Positions 29,601 to 40,989 of a DNA stretch of 64,000 bases are shown here, in pieces (the first letter of the stretch is position 1; every line of letters begins with the position of its first letter). Source of the stretch: Leishmania infantum JPCM5 (taxonomy: Eukaryota > Euglenozoa > Kinetoplastea > Trypanosomatida > Trypanosomatidae); contig NC_009401.2 in assembly GCF_000002875.2 (NCBI RefSeq), positions 385,843 to 449,842 on the forward strand, in the 5' to 3' direction. A model generated the notes under the pieces. It was not told the origin of the DNA, ran no database searches, and saw only the letters and a list, made by a program, of their open reading frames with translations. The translations under genes were made by a program, and so were the position numbers.

Positions 29601-32600
29601 TGATGAGCAACGCCATGCAGGACGTGGAGCTGTTCCGCGTCTTCGCCTCCTCTAGCGAATTCGCGAATATCGGCGTACGGGCGGAGGAGCAGGCGCAGCT
29701 CAAGGAGCTCCTGGAGAACGCTCCGGTGGCGGTGAGGGAGTCGCGCTACACGCCGATGGCGAAGATCAACATCCTACTCCAGTGCTACATCAGCCAGAAG
29801 GGTCTGGAAGGATTGCCGTTGATGAGCGAGATGGTGTACGTGAAAGACTCCGCGCAGCGTATCCTTCGAGCGCTGCACGAAATTTCCCTCGTTCGCGAGT
29901 ACGGTCGCACGGCGCGGCAGTTTCTCGAGCTATACTTGATGACGGTACACCGGCAGTGGGCGGTGCAGTCGCCGCTGCGGCAGGTGCGCGATTACTTACC
30001 GGCGAAGCACTTCGATGCAATCCTGCCGGCGCTGGAACGCGTGCGCGTGCCGTGGGAGGAGGTGCGGCGGTGGAGCGTCGAGGACCTGGCCGAGAAGCTC
30101 AGCGACGACCGGCGCGCGCAGTCTGCGTACGAAGCGATCCATGTTGTGCCGCACTACGCCGTCGACGCTGCCGTTCGGCCGCTGACGCGTGGGATGCTCT
30201 ACGTGGACATCGACATCTTGCCGGACTTCGATTACGTCGAGTCCCTGCATGGCTGCTCGGTGTGCGAGGTGCTGCTCATGATCGAGCACACGAACGGCCG
30301 CCTGCTGCACCACGAGTCCATCCTGATCCCCTTGGCAAATGTGCTGGAGAAAGCCGCCTACGCCTGCCCGCCGGTGGTGGTGCCGATGGTGGAGCCGGCG
30401 CCGACGCACCTGTTCGTGCGTGTGGCCTCCCCGCACTGGCTGGCCGCAACGGCCTTCACCTCGGTGTGCCTGCTGAACACGTTGCTGCCGCCCGTGGCGG
30501 CGCCGCTGCGCGAGGTGGATCAGCGGCCGCCGTCTCAGGATGCGAACATCACGTCTGTTACGGAGCGCCTCGCTCCGTATCAGCTCCACACCGTCGGCGA
30601 GATGCTCTTCCCCTTCCAGGACTTCACGGCGCTGCAGTCGGACCTAATCGACCCCATCTTTCTGGATCACCCACACAACCTCCTCGTCGGTGTTCCGCCT
30701 GGTGGTGGCAAGACGGCCATCGCGGAGCTCTTCGTCCTGCAGTTTTTGCTCGAGGAGGCGCTGAAGGAGAAGGAACGGACAGCGGGGGTGCAGCAAAAGC
30801 AGCAGCGGGACGAAGAAGAGGGGTCGGCCACACAGTCGACGCTGCTGCTTCCCGGCAAGCTTCTCTACCTCACCAGCAACCCTGACGTCGTGCACCGCCG
30901 CGCGCTGGACTGGCGCTACAAGTTTGGCGAGGTGTTGAAGCAGCGTGTCGTGGAGCTCGCCGGCGGCTTGGGCGACGACACGGACGCCGACGACGCCGAG
31001 ACGGTAAGCAACGCCGTCGAGGTGGCGTCGGCCGCTATCGTGCTCGCCACCGGCGAGAATCTTATTCGCCTTGTGCGTCGCGGTGACTCGGCGCTGGCCG
31101 GCGTGACGCACATCGTCGTTGATCACCTGCACCTTTTGAGGGCCCCCGAGGGGCAGGCGATGGAGGAGTGCATGGCGCGGCTCAACAGTGAGCCGTTCCT
31201 TGTGCGGCGCGGTGCAGGGCGCGCGCGCGTGCTGGGACTGACGTACCCACTGATCAGCACGGCAGAGCTTGGCCGCTGGTTGAAGGTGTCAGTGAGCCAC
31301 CAGTACAATTACGGCGCCTCCTACCGGCAGCTGAGAGTGCGCATGGTTGGCGTGGAGTTGCCTGGCCCCCGAAGCCGCTACGAAAGCGGCGTCATCGCAG
31401 CGCTGAAGCTGCTGCGCCGGCCCTCGTACGCCGCAGTTCCAACGGTGATCTTCGTTCCAACGGCACACCAGGCGCGAGAGGTGGCGCAGCGCATATTGCT
31501 GCGGTGCCGCGACAACTACATTCCTGAAACCACCGAGCACGCCACTGACGACGCGCGACTCGCCTTCTTCCTGGCGGCTGGTGTCGCCTACATGCACAAG
31601 GGGACAAGCGAACTCGACGCTCTCGCGATACAGGAGCTCGTTGACGCACCTGCCGTCTACCCCACTACGCAGGCGTTGTTGCCCTTGCGCCTCGTCTGCG
31701 CCTTCGACGCGGCCTGGCGATTGCCGGCGGCTCTCTTCACGAATGCCATCGTGTGCTGCGGGGAGCGTCTGACCGCCTTCGAGAGCGAGGACGGCGAGCG
31801 TGGCATGCGCTATCAGGACTGCACCGTCGTGGAGCTGATGCAGATGGCGTCACGCGCTATGAACGAGGCGGTGATGTGCACTCGCACGTCGCGGGTGTGG
31901 GTGTTGGGTAAGCTGCTCAACGAGCCGCTACCGCTGGAGTCGAGTCTGCGGTACGCGGACGACTTCCGCGACACGGTGAATACGGCCATCGCACAAGGGC
32001 GGGCGCACAACCGCGTTGACGTGCTGCGTGTGCTGTCCTCGCACTACTTCCTCTACCACGCCAAGGCGAACCTGCACTTCTACGGTGTGCCCACAGTGGC
32101 CGATGTGTCTCTGTACGCCTCCAGCTTCGCTTCGCATGTGGTGACCTCGCTGAAGGAGCTGAAGTGCATCGAGGAGCTTCGAGTGCGGCGGCGCCACGCG
32201 GATGGCGACGGCGCTGCGGATGAGGATGGCGGTAACAGCAACGCAGAGCTCGGGGAGGCCGAGGAGGACGAGGACCCGCACGCCCCTCTGCGACCCACGG
32301 CGCGCGGTATGGCCCTCGCCTACCACTGCATTGCGGTCAGCACCGCAGAGGACCTCGTCCGTGTCCTGCCGGGCTCCCTCGAGGCCGAGAAGAAGGCCGC
32401 CCTCTATGACTGCACGACGTACCTTTGGCAGATCCTGTCACACCACTGCGCCGAACTCACGCCGGCGCACCTCGGCGACGCCGCGCGGGTGACGGAGGCG
32501 GCGGAGTACCGGGCGCTGCACTCCATTGCGCGTGCTTTGCCAGAGTCCATCGGCGTGCGCTACATCGACCTCGACTTCGGCGCCACAGGGACAAAGATCT

Positions 32601-33670
32601 ATGTGCTCGTGCTCGCGTACTGCAGTCGACTCTTCCCTGCCACCCACTTCCATGCTGCCGGCTCCGCTTCGTCGATCGAGGAGGGCACCGCAGCGGCGGC
32701 CGCCTTCGACGAGCACTTTGGCCACAGCCTCTACCATGCCGCCGTTCCGGCCCCGGCGCGCGACGCGCTCTGCAACGCTGTGTCGGACGACACCGCTCAG
32801 CGCCTCGTGCAAGACGTGCGCTCCATTCTCCCAACAGTGCGTCGCGTTGTAACTGCGGTCGTGGAGCTTCTGGACGGCGACACACAGGCGTGGGCGGTTG
32901 CTCGCCTGATTCGATTCGTTGCGTGCCTGCAACAGCAGGGTTGGGACAGCGAGCCGCCGGTGGCGCAGCTGCCGTGCTGGCGCGCGTCGAGGTGGGCGTC
33001 CGTTGATGCCAGGCAGGCCATTCGAAGCAGCTGTACGCTGCAGGAGCTGCAGACGAACCCGGCGGAAGCTGCGTCAAAGCTGGAGCCCGCTCTGCGTGGT
33101 GTCTTGACTACTGATGACGCTGCGGTGGTGGTGCCCCGCGTGCTTGCCTCTGCAGCGCAGGACGCTGCGGGAGTGCCGCAGGTGGTGTCGATCAGTGCCA
33201 AGGGGCGCGTTGAGGAGATGAATGGCGTGCTAGCCATGGTGGTAGGTGTGACTGCGCAGCTCCGCTGGAGCGCGCCAACGACGCTGAAGTTGTCCAAGGG
33301 CAGCGACGGCGCCGATCGCACATCACAGGACGACCTCACCGAAGATGCTGCACCGGCGTTGAAGTGGTGGGTGCGGTGTGTCATCTCGCATCGGTCGTCC
33401 GTCACTTCACGAGCTGGGGCGTCAGCGGGCACTCGGCAGCTGGCCCTGCGAGTTAGTGTGGCGAAAAGCGTCACGGGCGCAGAGGCGACGTCGTTGTATG
33501 AGGTCTCCTCAGACGTTTTTTTTTCCTTGGCGCGGCTGGAGGCGGAGGACTTGGACGCTGTGGAGATGCGCGCGGTCTTGACGAGCATGGCTTACTGCGG
33601 AGTTGAAGCCACGGCTGCAGTGCGGTTCGAGGCAGACGAGGAAGAGGTCGAGGACGGAGAAGGCATATGA
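26629..33670 (+). CDS. BRR2: BRR2, U5 snRNP Ski2-like RNA helicase (interrupted by an assembly gap)
   Basis: A two-cassette helicase of more than 2300 residues that unwinds U4/U6 during spliceosome activation. The N-terminal region is helical with an acidic Ser/Asp insert, followed by VNLQACAFQDERAPHLHVRA, which matches the BRR2-specific segment ahead of cassette 1. Cassette 1: motif I SAPTGAGKTN (about residue 505), Ia APMKALVQE, then the 100-N gap, motif III GLSATLPN, IV FVHSRRET, V CTSTLAWGVNLPA and VI QMFGRAGRAGYG. The Sec63 unit has FRVFASSSEFANIGVR and INILLQCYISQKGLEG. Cassette 2 keeps GGGKT in motif I but has DHLH for DExH and GLTYP for SAT, so it should not be an active helicase. The frame changes across the gap (26629 frame before, next frame after), which is explained by the arbitrary gap length, not by mutation. 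Confidence 0.88.
28410..28509. other. Assembly gap (100 N) inside BRR2 cassette 1
   Basis: Exactly 100 N, the usual placeholder for unknown length. The flanks read ...IVTTP before and IRLVGLSATLP after. In BRR2 proteins about 55 residues, including the DExH motif II, separate these points, so the real missing sequence is probably near 165 bases. Confidence 0.97.
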
Positions 33671-35229
33671 CCCGTTGGTGGTGGTGGTGGTAGCAGTGGT
33701 GATGAGCCTGCAGAGAGGCATCTGAAAACTCGTGTGCGTAATATGGGGAGGAGCTCAAGCTGACTGGAGCGAGATGCTCTTCACGGTAAGTGGCGGTGAC
33801 GAGTTGGTGGCGCCGAGAATGCGATGAGCGATGACAATGGTGGCTGTGGTACGGGCGGTGAGTGAGGGCGGCGGTAGCGGTGGCAGTAGTGGTGGCATCG
33901 GCTGGGTGTAGGGGGGAGATGAGTGGCCGAGGGAGGAGTGCTGCACCCCCCACCCCCACCCCTCCTGCTCCCTTGCTCCCGTCGGATACCCTTTGCATCA
34001 TCGCTTACGCTTCCCACGCACCACTACCCTCTTCTTCTTTTTCGGGCCACTAAAGAGGTGCAGCGAAGAACTGATAAAGACGACGAACTTCGATAGTCTT
34101 TGGCAGCAGCGGCGAGGGCAACACCAACAACCATGAGGGCGAATATGCAGAGTTGCGCAGGCGGACGCATGCCTTGGTTTCCTTCTTTCTCCATGTATGT
34201 GTCGAGAGGCACGACGGGGTGGTTGGTGCATCGTTCGCGAGCGCTCAAAGGGACGCGCACTCAGAGGCCATGTGCGTGGCTTGCTCTGCTGTTCTGGCGC
34301 CCTCCCCCTCCTCCCTTTCCGCTTGGCGCTTAGTGAGTATGCGCGTAGGCGAGGATGTAGCGGACTGATGTGGGCGGAGAGGCCCGCGAATGCAAGCAGA
34401 GCACAAAAAGGAGGGAGGCAAAGAGAGCGGGGCGCGTTCCCCCGCCACTCTCAGCATCACATCTCATGCGCGCTATAGGTGATATACCGCCAGCCCCATT
34501 CTCAACCCCATTCTGCATCTTCCCTTTGCCTTCATCTCTTCCTCCTTCTTTCCAACGCTTTCTCGTCTCGTGCTACCACCAGCTCATTCTTTGCACATAC
34601 CCCCCTTTCCTTCCCTCCCCCTCCGTGGTTTGTGTGTGTGTGTGTGCTTGCGTGCGGCTGAGTGGCATAGTTGTGTGTGAGCGTCTGCGGCGGTCTTTCA
34701 GCAACAGCACGTCATCGTCGTCTGTCTGTCTTCTCCGCAGCCAAACATACGCTTGGGAATCCCGCCGTTTTACCACACCCGCCCCCTCCCTCCCTCCTCC
34801 GCTGTACCTCCCCCATCCTTCGTGTTTTCCCACACATCAAGGATTTTACGAGACGTACGTACACACGCGCAAAACAAACAAGCAAAAAAAAAACATCGGC
34901 CCCGTCTTCCCTGTGTGTGTGTGTGTGCACGTCCTCTACGACGATCACCACCACCACCACCCCTCTCCACTCGCCTTCATTCAGTCTCTCTCTCCTGCCC
35001 GCACCCCCTACCACCTCCTCATCTCCCTCATACCTCATTCCGACGTGCACGCCGTCACTTGTGGATTTGGGCTTCGCCCCCCCCCCCCCGTCTGTCTGTC
35101 TCTCCTCCTCCTTTTACGCGCCCCGGGCCTTTTGTAGCGTATCCGCCTTGTCTGCTCGAGGCCCTGCCGAGATACGCACGCGCATCGTTTTGCACACTGC
35201 GCCTTTGGATTGCTTTCCCCACACCTCGT

Positions 35230-35275
35230 TTATATATATATAGTTATATACAGCTATTATAGTATATATATATAT
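35230..35275. repeat. TA-rich repeat
   Basis: Two TA blocks separated by a short non-repeat, within the spacer upstream of the formin gene. Confidence 0.85.
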
Positions 35276-35964
35276 CGTCTCTCTCTATATCCCCCCCTCA
35301 TCTGCCCCTTTTCTCGTTTGTCGTGTCGTGTCTCTGAGTGCGTGTGTGTGCTCATCCTTTTTTTTTTCGTGTCTTCGTTGCGCTTGTGGTGGGCTCGCTC
35401 ATCTCTGTGTTTGCCGTCTCTCGCCTCTCCTTCCGGTGTGGGCTGGACCTTCCTTTCACCTTGTCGTCCTCGCCTTCGCCACTCATCTCATAGTAGCGCG
35501 CTCTCTGAGTGCCTATCGGTGTAGACCTGTGCTGGTGTGCAGTGCGTGCAGCGACGCTGCCCCCCTCCCCTCCCTCTCTCTGCCGCCTCTGCGGACAGCG
35601 GGGTGTGCTTTTGCCGATTCAATTCCGAGACAGACGGTAGAAAGTACACGTAAAAGGGGGAAGGCGAAAGGGGAGAGCACGCGCACGTGCCAAACAGACG
35701 AGGCGGCAGCAGCGACAAGCCCAAACACCGCAGAAGGGGAGGGGGAAAGTGCCCGCCCGTCCGCCAGAGCGCGCGTGAAAAAAAGAGGGGAGGAAGAGGA
35801 GGAGGAGGGAGGGGGCGGAGTTGCGCGACGCGCCGTACGAGGTTACGAGCAAGATTTTCTCGCTCTTTGCCCTTTCAGCTTTTGTGTTGTTTCCTTGGCT
35901 GCGGTAGATATCTGCGCTGACTCTGTGTATCCACTTCTCCCTCTATATAGCTGCAGCTATAGAT

Positions 35965-35994
35965 ATCTATCTATCTATCTATATATATATATAT
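35965..35994. repeat. (CTAT)n(AT)n compound microsatellite
   Basis: Four CTAT units run into about seven AT units, about 700 bases upstream of the formin ATG. Confidence 0.93.
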
Positions 35995-36678
35995 CTTGAT
36001 TTGTATATCTGTCTCTTTCGCATTGCCATCCTCCGTCTGCGTCGCTCTCTCTCACTTTTCTGTGCATACCTTTTCCATTCTCGCCCTTCCTTTTTCCTTC
36101 TTAGGCCTTTGTTCTTTGCGTTTGTTTGCTCTCCCCCGTTTCGCCTGTGGCCCTTTTCCGTGGTTTGTGCCGTGCCGCACTTTATATAGCTGCGCTTCGC
36201 TTTCCTCTGGGTGCCTTCGCCGCCACCCCCCTACTCTCTCCCCCATCTCTTTTATTTTTTTTTCCCCTCTGTCTGCACCTCTCGCATCTTTCTCTCTTCG
36301 TATAATCTTATTTTCTTCTTATGTGTCGTACGTTGGACAGATTTTTCTGCTCCCTCTTCTCTCTTCCACCTTTTTCCCTACCTCATCATCCCCAGCATTG
36401 TATCCTCTCATCTTTATTCTTCAAACCGCTACGTGTGTGTGTGCGTGTGTGTGACTGTCCAAAAAATTTTGGTCACTCTCACAGATAGTCAGGGCCCCAA
36501 GCAGCTCAAAGCAAGCTACGACGTGGTGCACGCTTCACGGCGCCTGTTGCAAACACAGAAAAAAAGAACAACTCCAAAAGGGAAGCAAATCACCACGCTG
36601 GAGCCCGTATGCGGCTGGCGAGGCAACGCAACTGAAACAAGCGAAAGCCACCTTGGAGTAGCTCAGGCGCGCACAACC

Positions 36679-39600
36679 ATGTCCTTCCGCCGCCCGCCCC
36701 CAGTGAGGCGGTCGTGCACGTATGTCGAGTTCGCGCAGGCCGGAGAGGATGTTACTCCGGAGCGCAACTTCACCGTTCCTGATGTGATGAATAGTGACAG
36801 CGTGACAGTCGACACTGGGGGACCCACTGCTTCGCCAAACGCCCCCGCTCGCGTGCGCTCGCCGGAGCATCCCCGGCGGCGCAGCACCGTACGCATTGAC
36901 GGCGCGACTCTGCCGCAGCCGGGAGCTTCCCCCTCCACGTCGTTGCAGCAACTCTGCCGCCCCTCCGTGAGTGAGTGTCGCCGGCGCGGCTCGCTGTCGG
37001 CGAGTGGCACACATGCATCTCTTCGCCGCTTCTCCCGGCCGAACACGGTGGAGGTGTCGAAGGACTATCTGCAGTCTGTAGCGGAGGCGCACGGCGTCAC
37101 TGTAGAGCACGTGCGCGACGTTATGATTGCCGCTCAGGGCGACACCGACCTCATGCTGGCAATTCTCCAGAGCGAAATGGATGTGCAGCTTGCCTCGCCG
37201 GCGAACATCGACGTGCTGCACTTCGGAACGCAAGAGACAGTACGCCGACTGCTTCTCTTCCTCGAGCTGCCGCGGGAGTGGGAGGGCGAGGTGGTGCGGA
37301 CGCTGAACGTCACCAACGGCGACGCACAGGAGGCGGCCGCCATCCTCGCACAGAAATCTGGCCAGAGGTCCATCTCGCTGCCGAACGATGTCACAGCGTC
37401 TCGCCAGCAGGTGCTCACAGCCACAGAGGCTGAGGAGCTGCCGCTGCTGCTGCAGCGTCTAGGTCAAAGCCCCAATGGTGAGACGCGCCAGTTGCAGGCC
37501 GAGTTCCCGGACCGCACTACGGATGAAATCCGCACGGCGTTGCAGCTGACAGACGGCAACATGGAGAACGCACGCGTCTTCTTGCGAGAGGATCACACAG
37601 CGTCAAAGAACAGCAACAGGGACGCCATAAGCAACATCTTTGCTCGCGCCGCTGCGACACGTGGGTCACGGCCGCGGCCGGACCACCGCAAGGAGATTGA
37701 AGCTGTATACCACAAGCTCAACGGCGCCGTCGGCATCAGCAACAGCGCGGCCGAGGTCATCGACGTCGCCACCGGCGAGGACGTCGTGAAGACGAGTCTG
37801 TCGCCGCAGGATTTTCAACTCTACCGCAGCAGCGGCGGCGGCGGTGGCTGCGCGGCTGCTGAGGGCGCCGATAGCGCGAGTCGGCAGCAGCCCGTGTCCC
37901 GGAGCGGAAGTTCGACCCCAACCACATCCACCTTGAACGCTTTTGCCTTTACCAAAACTGCGCCATCGTTGTTGACACCAGACACGGGCGCATCGCGTGG
38001 ATCGGATAAGGCGCACGACTTGCGTCGCCCGCACCCACGACCGCTCTCCCCGGCGATGTCCATGACGACGCCGCCCTTCTCCGACCGCGGTACGAGTGGG
38101 ACACGTCATCCATCGAACGCGACTCGCTTGAACGTTATGCGGGCCTCCTCGCACGAGTTGCCGTCTGCGGCAGCCGTCGCCGACACGATTCAACATGCAG
38201 CACTGCCCGCAAAGCGGTCGCGTCGACCATCCCTGTCGCGAGAGGCGAAGAATGTGTCGACGCGCCTCGCAGGCCGCCTTGATCTGCCGTCGCTGCATGT
38301 AGTGCGAACCGGCGGCGGCGCTGCCGAAACTGGCAGTTCGGCCGCCGCCCTCAACGACTCTACCAGCACTTCCGCCGCCGACAGCAGTGTCAGCGGGCAC
38401 TCCAGTAGACGCTCGCCGCCATCGCCGCACTCTGCGAGGGTGATCGCTCCTCGCCGTTCGAGCGTTGCAGCGGTGAACCTGAATGACTATCGCGGCTCAG
38501 GCGCCGCTGCGGAGGCGAGGAGGGCAGACCACGCGTGGAACAGCACAGTCGGCAGTGCGGCAGGCAGTAGCGGCACGTACTTTGCATCCGTAGCGCCTGG
38601 GTCGGCTCTCATCGCGTCGCAGCAGCTTACTGGCCAGCCGTTCCACTCGCCGCATACGGAGAGCCTGCTTAACAGTGTCCTTAGTCAGCTTGGCAAGAAC
38701 ACAGAGAGCCATCAGGACAAGGAGCAGCAGCGGCGACAACACCAACTGTCCTCGGAGCTTGTAGACACAACTTCTCTTCGGCCATTTTGGCCGGCCGGCA
38801 GCGCTGATAACAACAGCACATCCGTGCCCGCCAGCGGCGTCTCGCCGCCACCGCCACCACCACCCGCGAGCTCTGCCACAGCGCCGACTGCGGCGGGCCC
38901 GGCTCCTCCTCCCGGCTTGCCTCCACCTCCGCCACCGCCAGGGTACAAAGCAGGTGGCCCCGCTAGCTCTGCGCCGCTGCCGCCGCCACCCCCACCACCC
39001 GGCGGCAGTGGCGTTCCGAGCCTTCCTGCGGGTTTGCCTCCACCACATCCGCCTGGCCTCCCTCCTCCGACAGGCGGGCCCAAGCAACCGCCACCGCCGC
39101 CACCGCCCCCACCGCCGCCACCGCCACGGATGGGTAACGGGCCACCGCCGCCACCAGGAAAGGGCGCGAGCGGCGCAGCAGCCCCGGTGCCAAACAGCAG
39201 CACAACGCGCAACGTGCCGATCAACGGCGCCGTCGGTGACTCCGATGACGCCATCTTCAAGGCTGCGCGGCCAATCGAGCTGACAGCCGGGGCGCGTGAT
39301 AAGCTGCTTGCCCTCTTCCCAAAGGCGGCGCCAAAGCACGCGATAGAGGAGGACGAGGCGACGTCGCGCGTGCAGCGCATTCTCGATGTGAACCGTGATC
39401 GAAACGTCGGCATTGTGCTGAAGTTCATTCGGCTGCCCATTCAGCAGATCGAGGCGAGTGTGCGCACATTCGACACCCTGACGCTCGGCGAGGAGCGCAT
39501 CTCCGGCCTTCTCAAGATCATTCCCACTTCGGACGACTTCGAGGCCATTGCGCGGGCACAGAAGGAGCACGGCGGCCCGTGGAAGCGTGCAGAGGAACAG

Positions 39601-40989
39601 CAGCTGCCGCAAGCCGTCCGCTTCTTCCTCATGACCCAGCGCATCGACCACTACGCCGAGCGCATCCATGCCTGGAGTCTGCGGTACGAGCTGCATGGGC
39701 GGCTCGAGTACCTGGAGCAGAAGCTGAGCAAGGCGGATAAGGCGATTGACGCCACCTTCGCCTCCCCGTCGCTGCCGGACCTGCTGTACTTCCTTCTCGA
39801 GGTGAGCAATTTCCTGAACGCTGGCAGCCGCTTCCAGGGTGCCAAGGGGTTCCCCATCACGCAGTTGCCGCAAATCATGGACTTTAGGACAACAGACGGC
39901 AAAGGCACCTTACTGCAGTACGTGGCTGAAATATTGGACACAGTGAACCCGCACCTGCAGGCGATTTCGAGCGAACTGATGCCGGCCGTCGACGAGGGTC
40001 GTGACATTGACGTTGCCAGCATTGAGCAGGAACTCAAGAAGCTGCGGGGCCGCCTGCAGAAGTGCAAGCATCTGATTGAGCAGCTGAAGAACGATGTGCG
40101 CTGGACGAACGTGCTCGGCAAGTTCATTTACCGCTCGTTACCGGAGCTGGAGCGCGTCGAGAAGCTGGCGGAGTCGATCAACGGTAAGGCGGAGCGCCTG
40201 CAGGAGTTCCTGTGCGAGAAGAAAGAGACTTTTTCGCTGAATGAGGTGCTGCGGGTTTTGTCCAACTTCTGCAAGAGGTACGAGCAGGAGCGTGAGAAGC
40301 AACGACTACGGCAGGAGCGTCAGGACCGCATGGAGGATAACAAGCAGCGGCGGCAGAGCACAGTGTCCAGCACTGTGGCGAGCCACGGTGACTTGCCGTC
40401 GCAGACGCAGCCCGAGTCATCATCACAGCAACGGCGGTTCAGCCAGCAGCCGTTGCAGCAGTCCCCGCAGAGGCAGTCCCCATCCCTGCAGGCGAGCTCG
40501 AACGGCGCGGACTGTGTTAGGGCCACTCCTGACGCTGAGTTCAGCACCAGCCGCCTCCGCGGCGGTGCGAGCCTACGGGCTTCTGGGATTGCCCCTGCTA
40601 GCCGTTCCGATGGCAGCCTCGGCACCGCCGAGCACGGGAGATCGCACCCGCCACACAGCAATGGAATTGGTGCCGCAAACGGAACTGAGGACCGTACATC
40701 ACCACCGGTGGACCGAACTAGCAGCGGCAGCACCCCCGCCAACAGCAACACGGGTGGCGGCTATCGCCGACGTTTCAGCAACGGCGAAGTGAAGCAACCC
40801 GGTGCCAGCACTACCGTCGTTTCAGCTCGTGGGCCTCCACCGAGCTCGAGTGCCCGTGCCGGCACGGGCACAGTCGGAGGAGAAGTATTGCCGCCTGTAG
40901 GCAAGTCTCCGGTTGCCCTATCTGCGCGCGCCTCAAACAGCGGGCGCACCCACGTTGAGAGCGCCCGACGAGATGCTCGACAAACATGA
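36679..40989 (+). CDS. Formin with N-terminal UBA/CUE-like repeats
   Basis: A 1436-residue actin-nucleating formin. The start at 36679 (MSFRRPPPVRRSC) follows leader sequence that is open in the same frame but pyrimidine-derived. Residues 125-308 contain three short helical units that resemble UBA/CUE modules: LQSVAEAHGVTVEHVRDVM with GDTDLMLAILQSE; LELPREWEGEVVRTLNVTNG with DAQEAAAILAQ; and LQAEFPDRTTDEIRTALQL with DGNMENARVFLRED. A Ser-rich disordered region follows. The FH1 region (about 722-830) has many Pro runs of 4 to 12. The FH2 domain (about 861-1205) is complete, with DVNRDRNVGIVLKFIRL, FLNAGSRFQGAKGFPITQL and DGKGTLLQYV. A charged helical stretch and a Ser/Gln-rich tail close the protein. 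No GBD/FH3 (DID) region is seen, so autoinhibition by the usual Diaphanous mechanism is unlikely. Confidence 0.9.
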   Translation: MSFRRPPPVRRSCTYVEFAQAGEDVTPERNFTVPDVMNSDSVTVDTGGPTASPNAPARVRSPEHPRRRSTVRIDGATLPQPGASPSTSLQQLCRPSVSECRRRGSLSASGTHASLRRFSRPNTVEVSKDYLQSVAEAHGVTVEHVRDVMIAAQGDTDLMLAILQSEMDVQLASPANIDVLHFGTQETVRRLLLFLELPREWEGEVVRTLNVTNGDAQEAAAILAQKSGQRSISLPNDVTASRQQVLTATEAEELPLLLQRLGQSPNGETRQLQAEFPDRTTDEIRTALQLTDGNMENARVFLREDHTASKNSNRDAISNIFARAAATRGSRPRPDHRKEIEAVYHKLNGAVGISNSAAEVIDVATGEDVVKTSLSPQDFQLYRSSGGGGGCAAAEGADSASRQQPVSRSGSSTPTTSTLNAFAFTKTAPSLLTPDTGASRGSDKAHDLRRPHPRPLSPAMSMTTPPFSDRGTSGTRHPSNATRLNVMRASSHELPSAAAVADTIQHAALPAKRSRRPSLSREAKNVSTRLAGRLDLPSLHVVRTGGGAAETGSSAAALNDSTSTSAADSSVSGHSSRRSPPSPHSARVIAPRRSSVAAVNLNDYRGSGAAAEARRADHAWNSTVGSAAGSSGTYFASVAPGSALIASQQLTGQPFHSPHTESLLNSVLSQLGKNTESHQDKEQQRRQHQLSSELVDTTSLRPFWPAGSADNNSTSVPASGVSPPPPPPPASSATAPTAAGPAPPPGLPPPPPPPGYKAGGPASSAPLPPPPPPPGGSGVPSLPAGLPPPHPPGLPPPTGGPKQPPPPPPPPPPPPPRMGNGPPPPPGKGASGAAAPVPNSSTTRNVPINGAVGDSDDAIFKAARPIELTAGARDKLLALFPKAAPKHAIEEDEATSRVQRILDVNRDRNVGIVLKFIRLPIQQIEASVRTFDTLTLGEERISGLLKIIPTSDDFEAIARAQKEHGGPWKRAEEQQLPQAVRFFLMTQRIDHYAERIHAWSLRYELHGRLEYLEQKLSKADKAIDATFASPSLPDLLYFLLEVSNFLNAGSRFQGAKGFPITQLPQIMDFRTTDGKGTLLQYVAEILDTVNPHLQAISSELMPAVDEGRDIDVASIEQELKKLRGRLQKCKHLIEQLKNDVRWTNVLGKFIYRSLPELERVEKLAESINGKAERLQEFLCEKKETFSLNEVLRVLSNFCKRYEQEREKQRLRQERQDRMEDNKQRRQSTVSSTVASHGDLPSQTQPESSSQQRRFSQQPLQQSPQRQSPSLQASSNGADCVRATPDAEFSTSRLRGGASLRASGIAPASRSDGSLGTAEHGRSHPPHSNGIGAANGTEDRTSPPVDRTSSGSTPANSNTGGGYRRRFSNGEVKQPGASTTVVSARGPPPSSSARAGTGTVGGEVLPPVGKSPVALSARASNSGRTHVESARRDARQT

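Larger units (their letters stand above)
33671..36678. other. Long intergenic region between BRR2 and the formin
   Basis: 3.0 kb with no supported gene. It holds GGT/GTG-rich sequence just after the BRR2 stop, extended CT-rich tracts (34480-34620, 34780-35110, 36010-36430), TA repeats (35230-35275) and a CTAT/TA repeat (35965-35994). Long frames here give Ser/Leu/Pro/Phe or Cys/Val strings typical of translated pyrimidine tracts and CA/TG repeats. Confidence 0.8.

Noticed and set aside
36211..36678. 156 in-frame codons upstream of the formin ATG
   Set aside because: Same reasoning: pyrimidine-derived low complexity, with TG repeats near 36430 that would lie in the leader.
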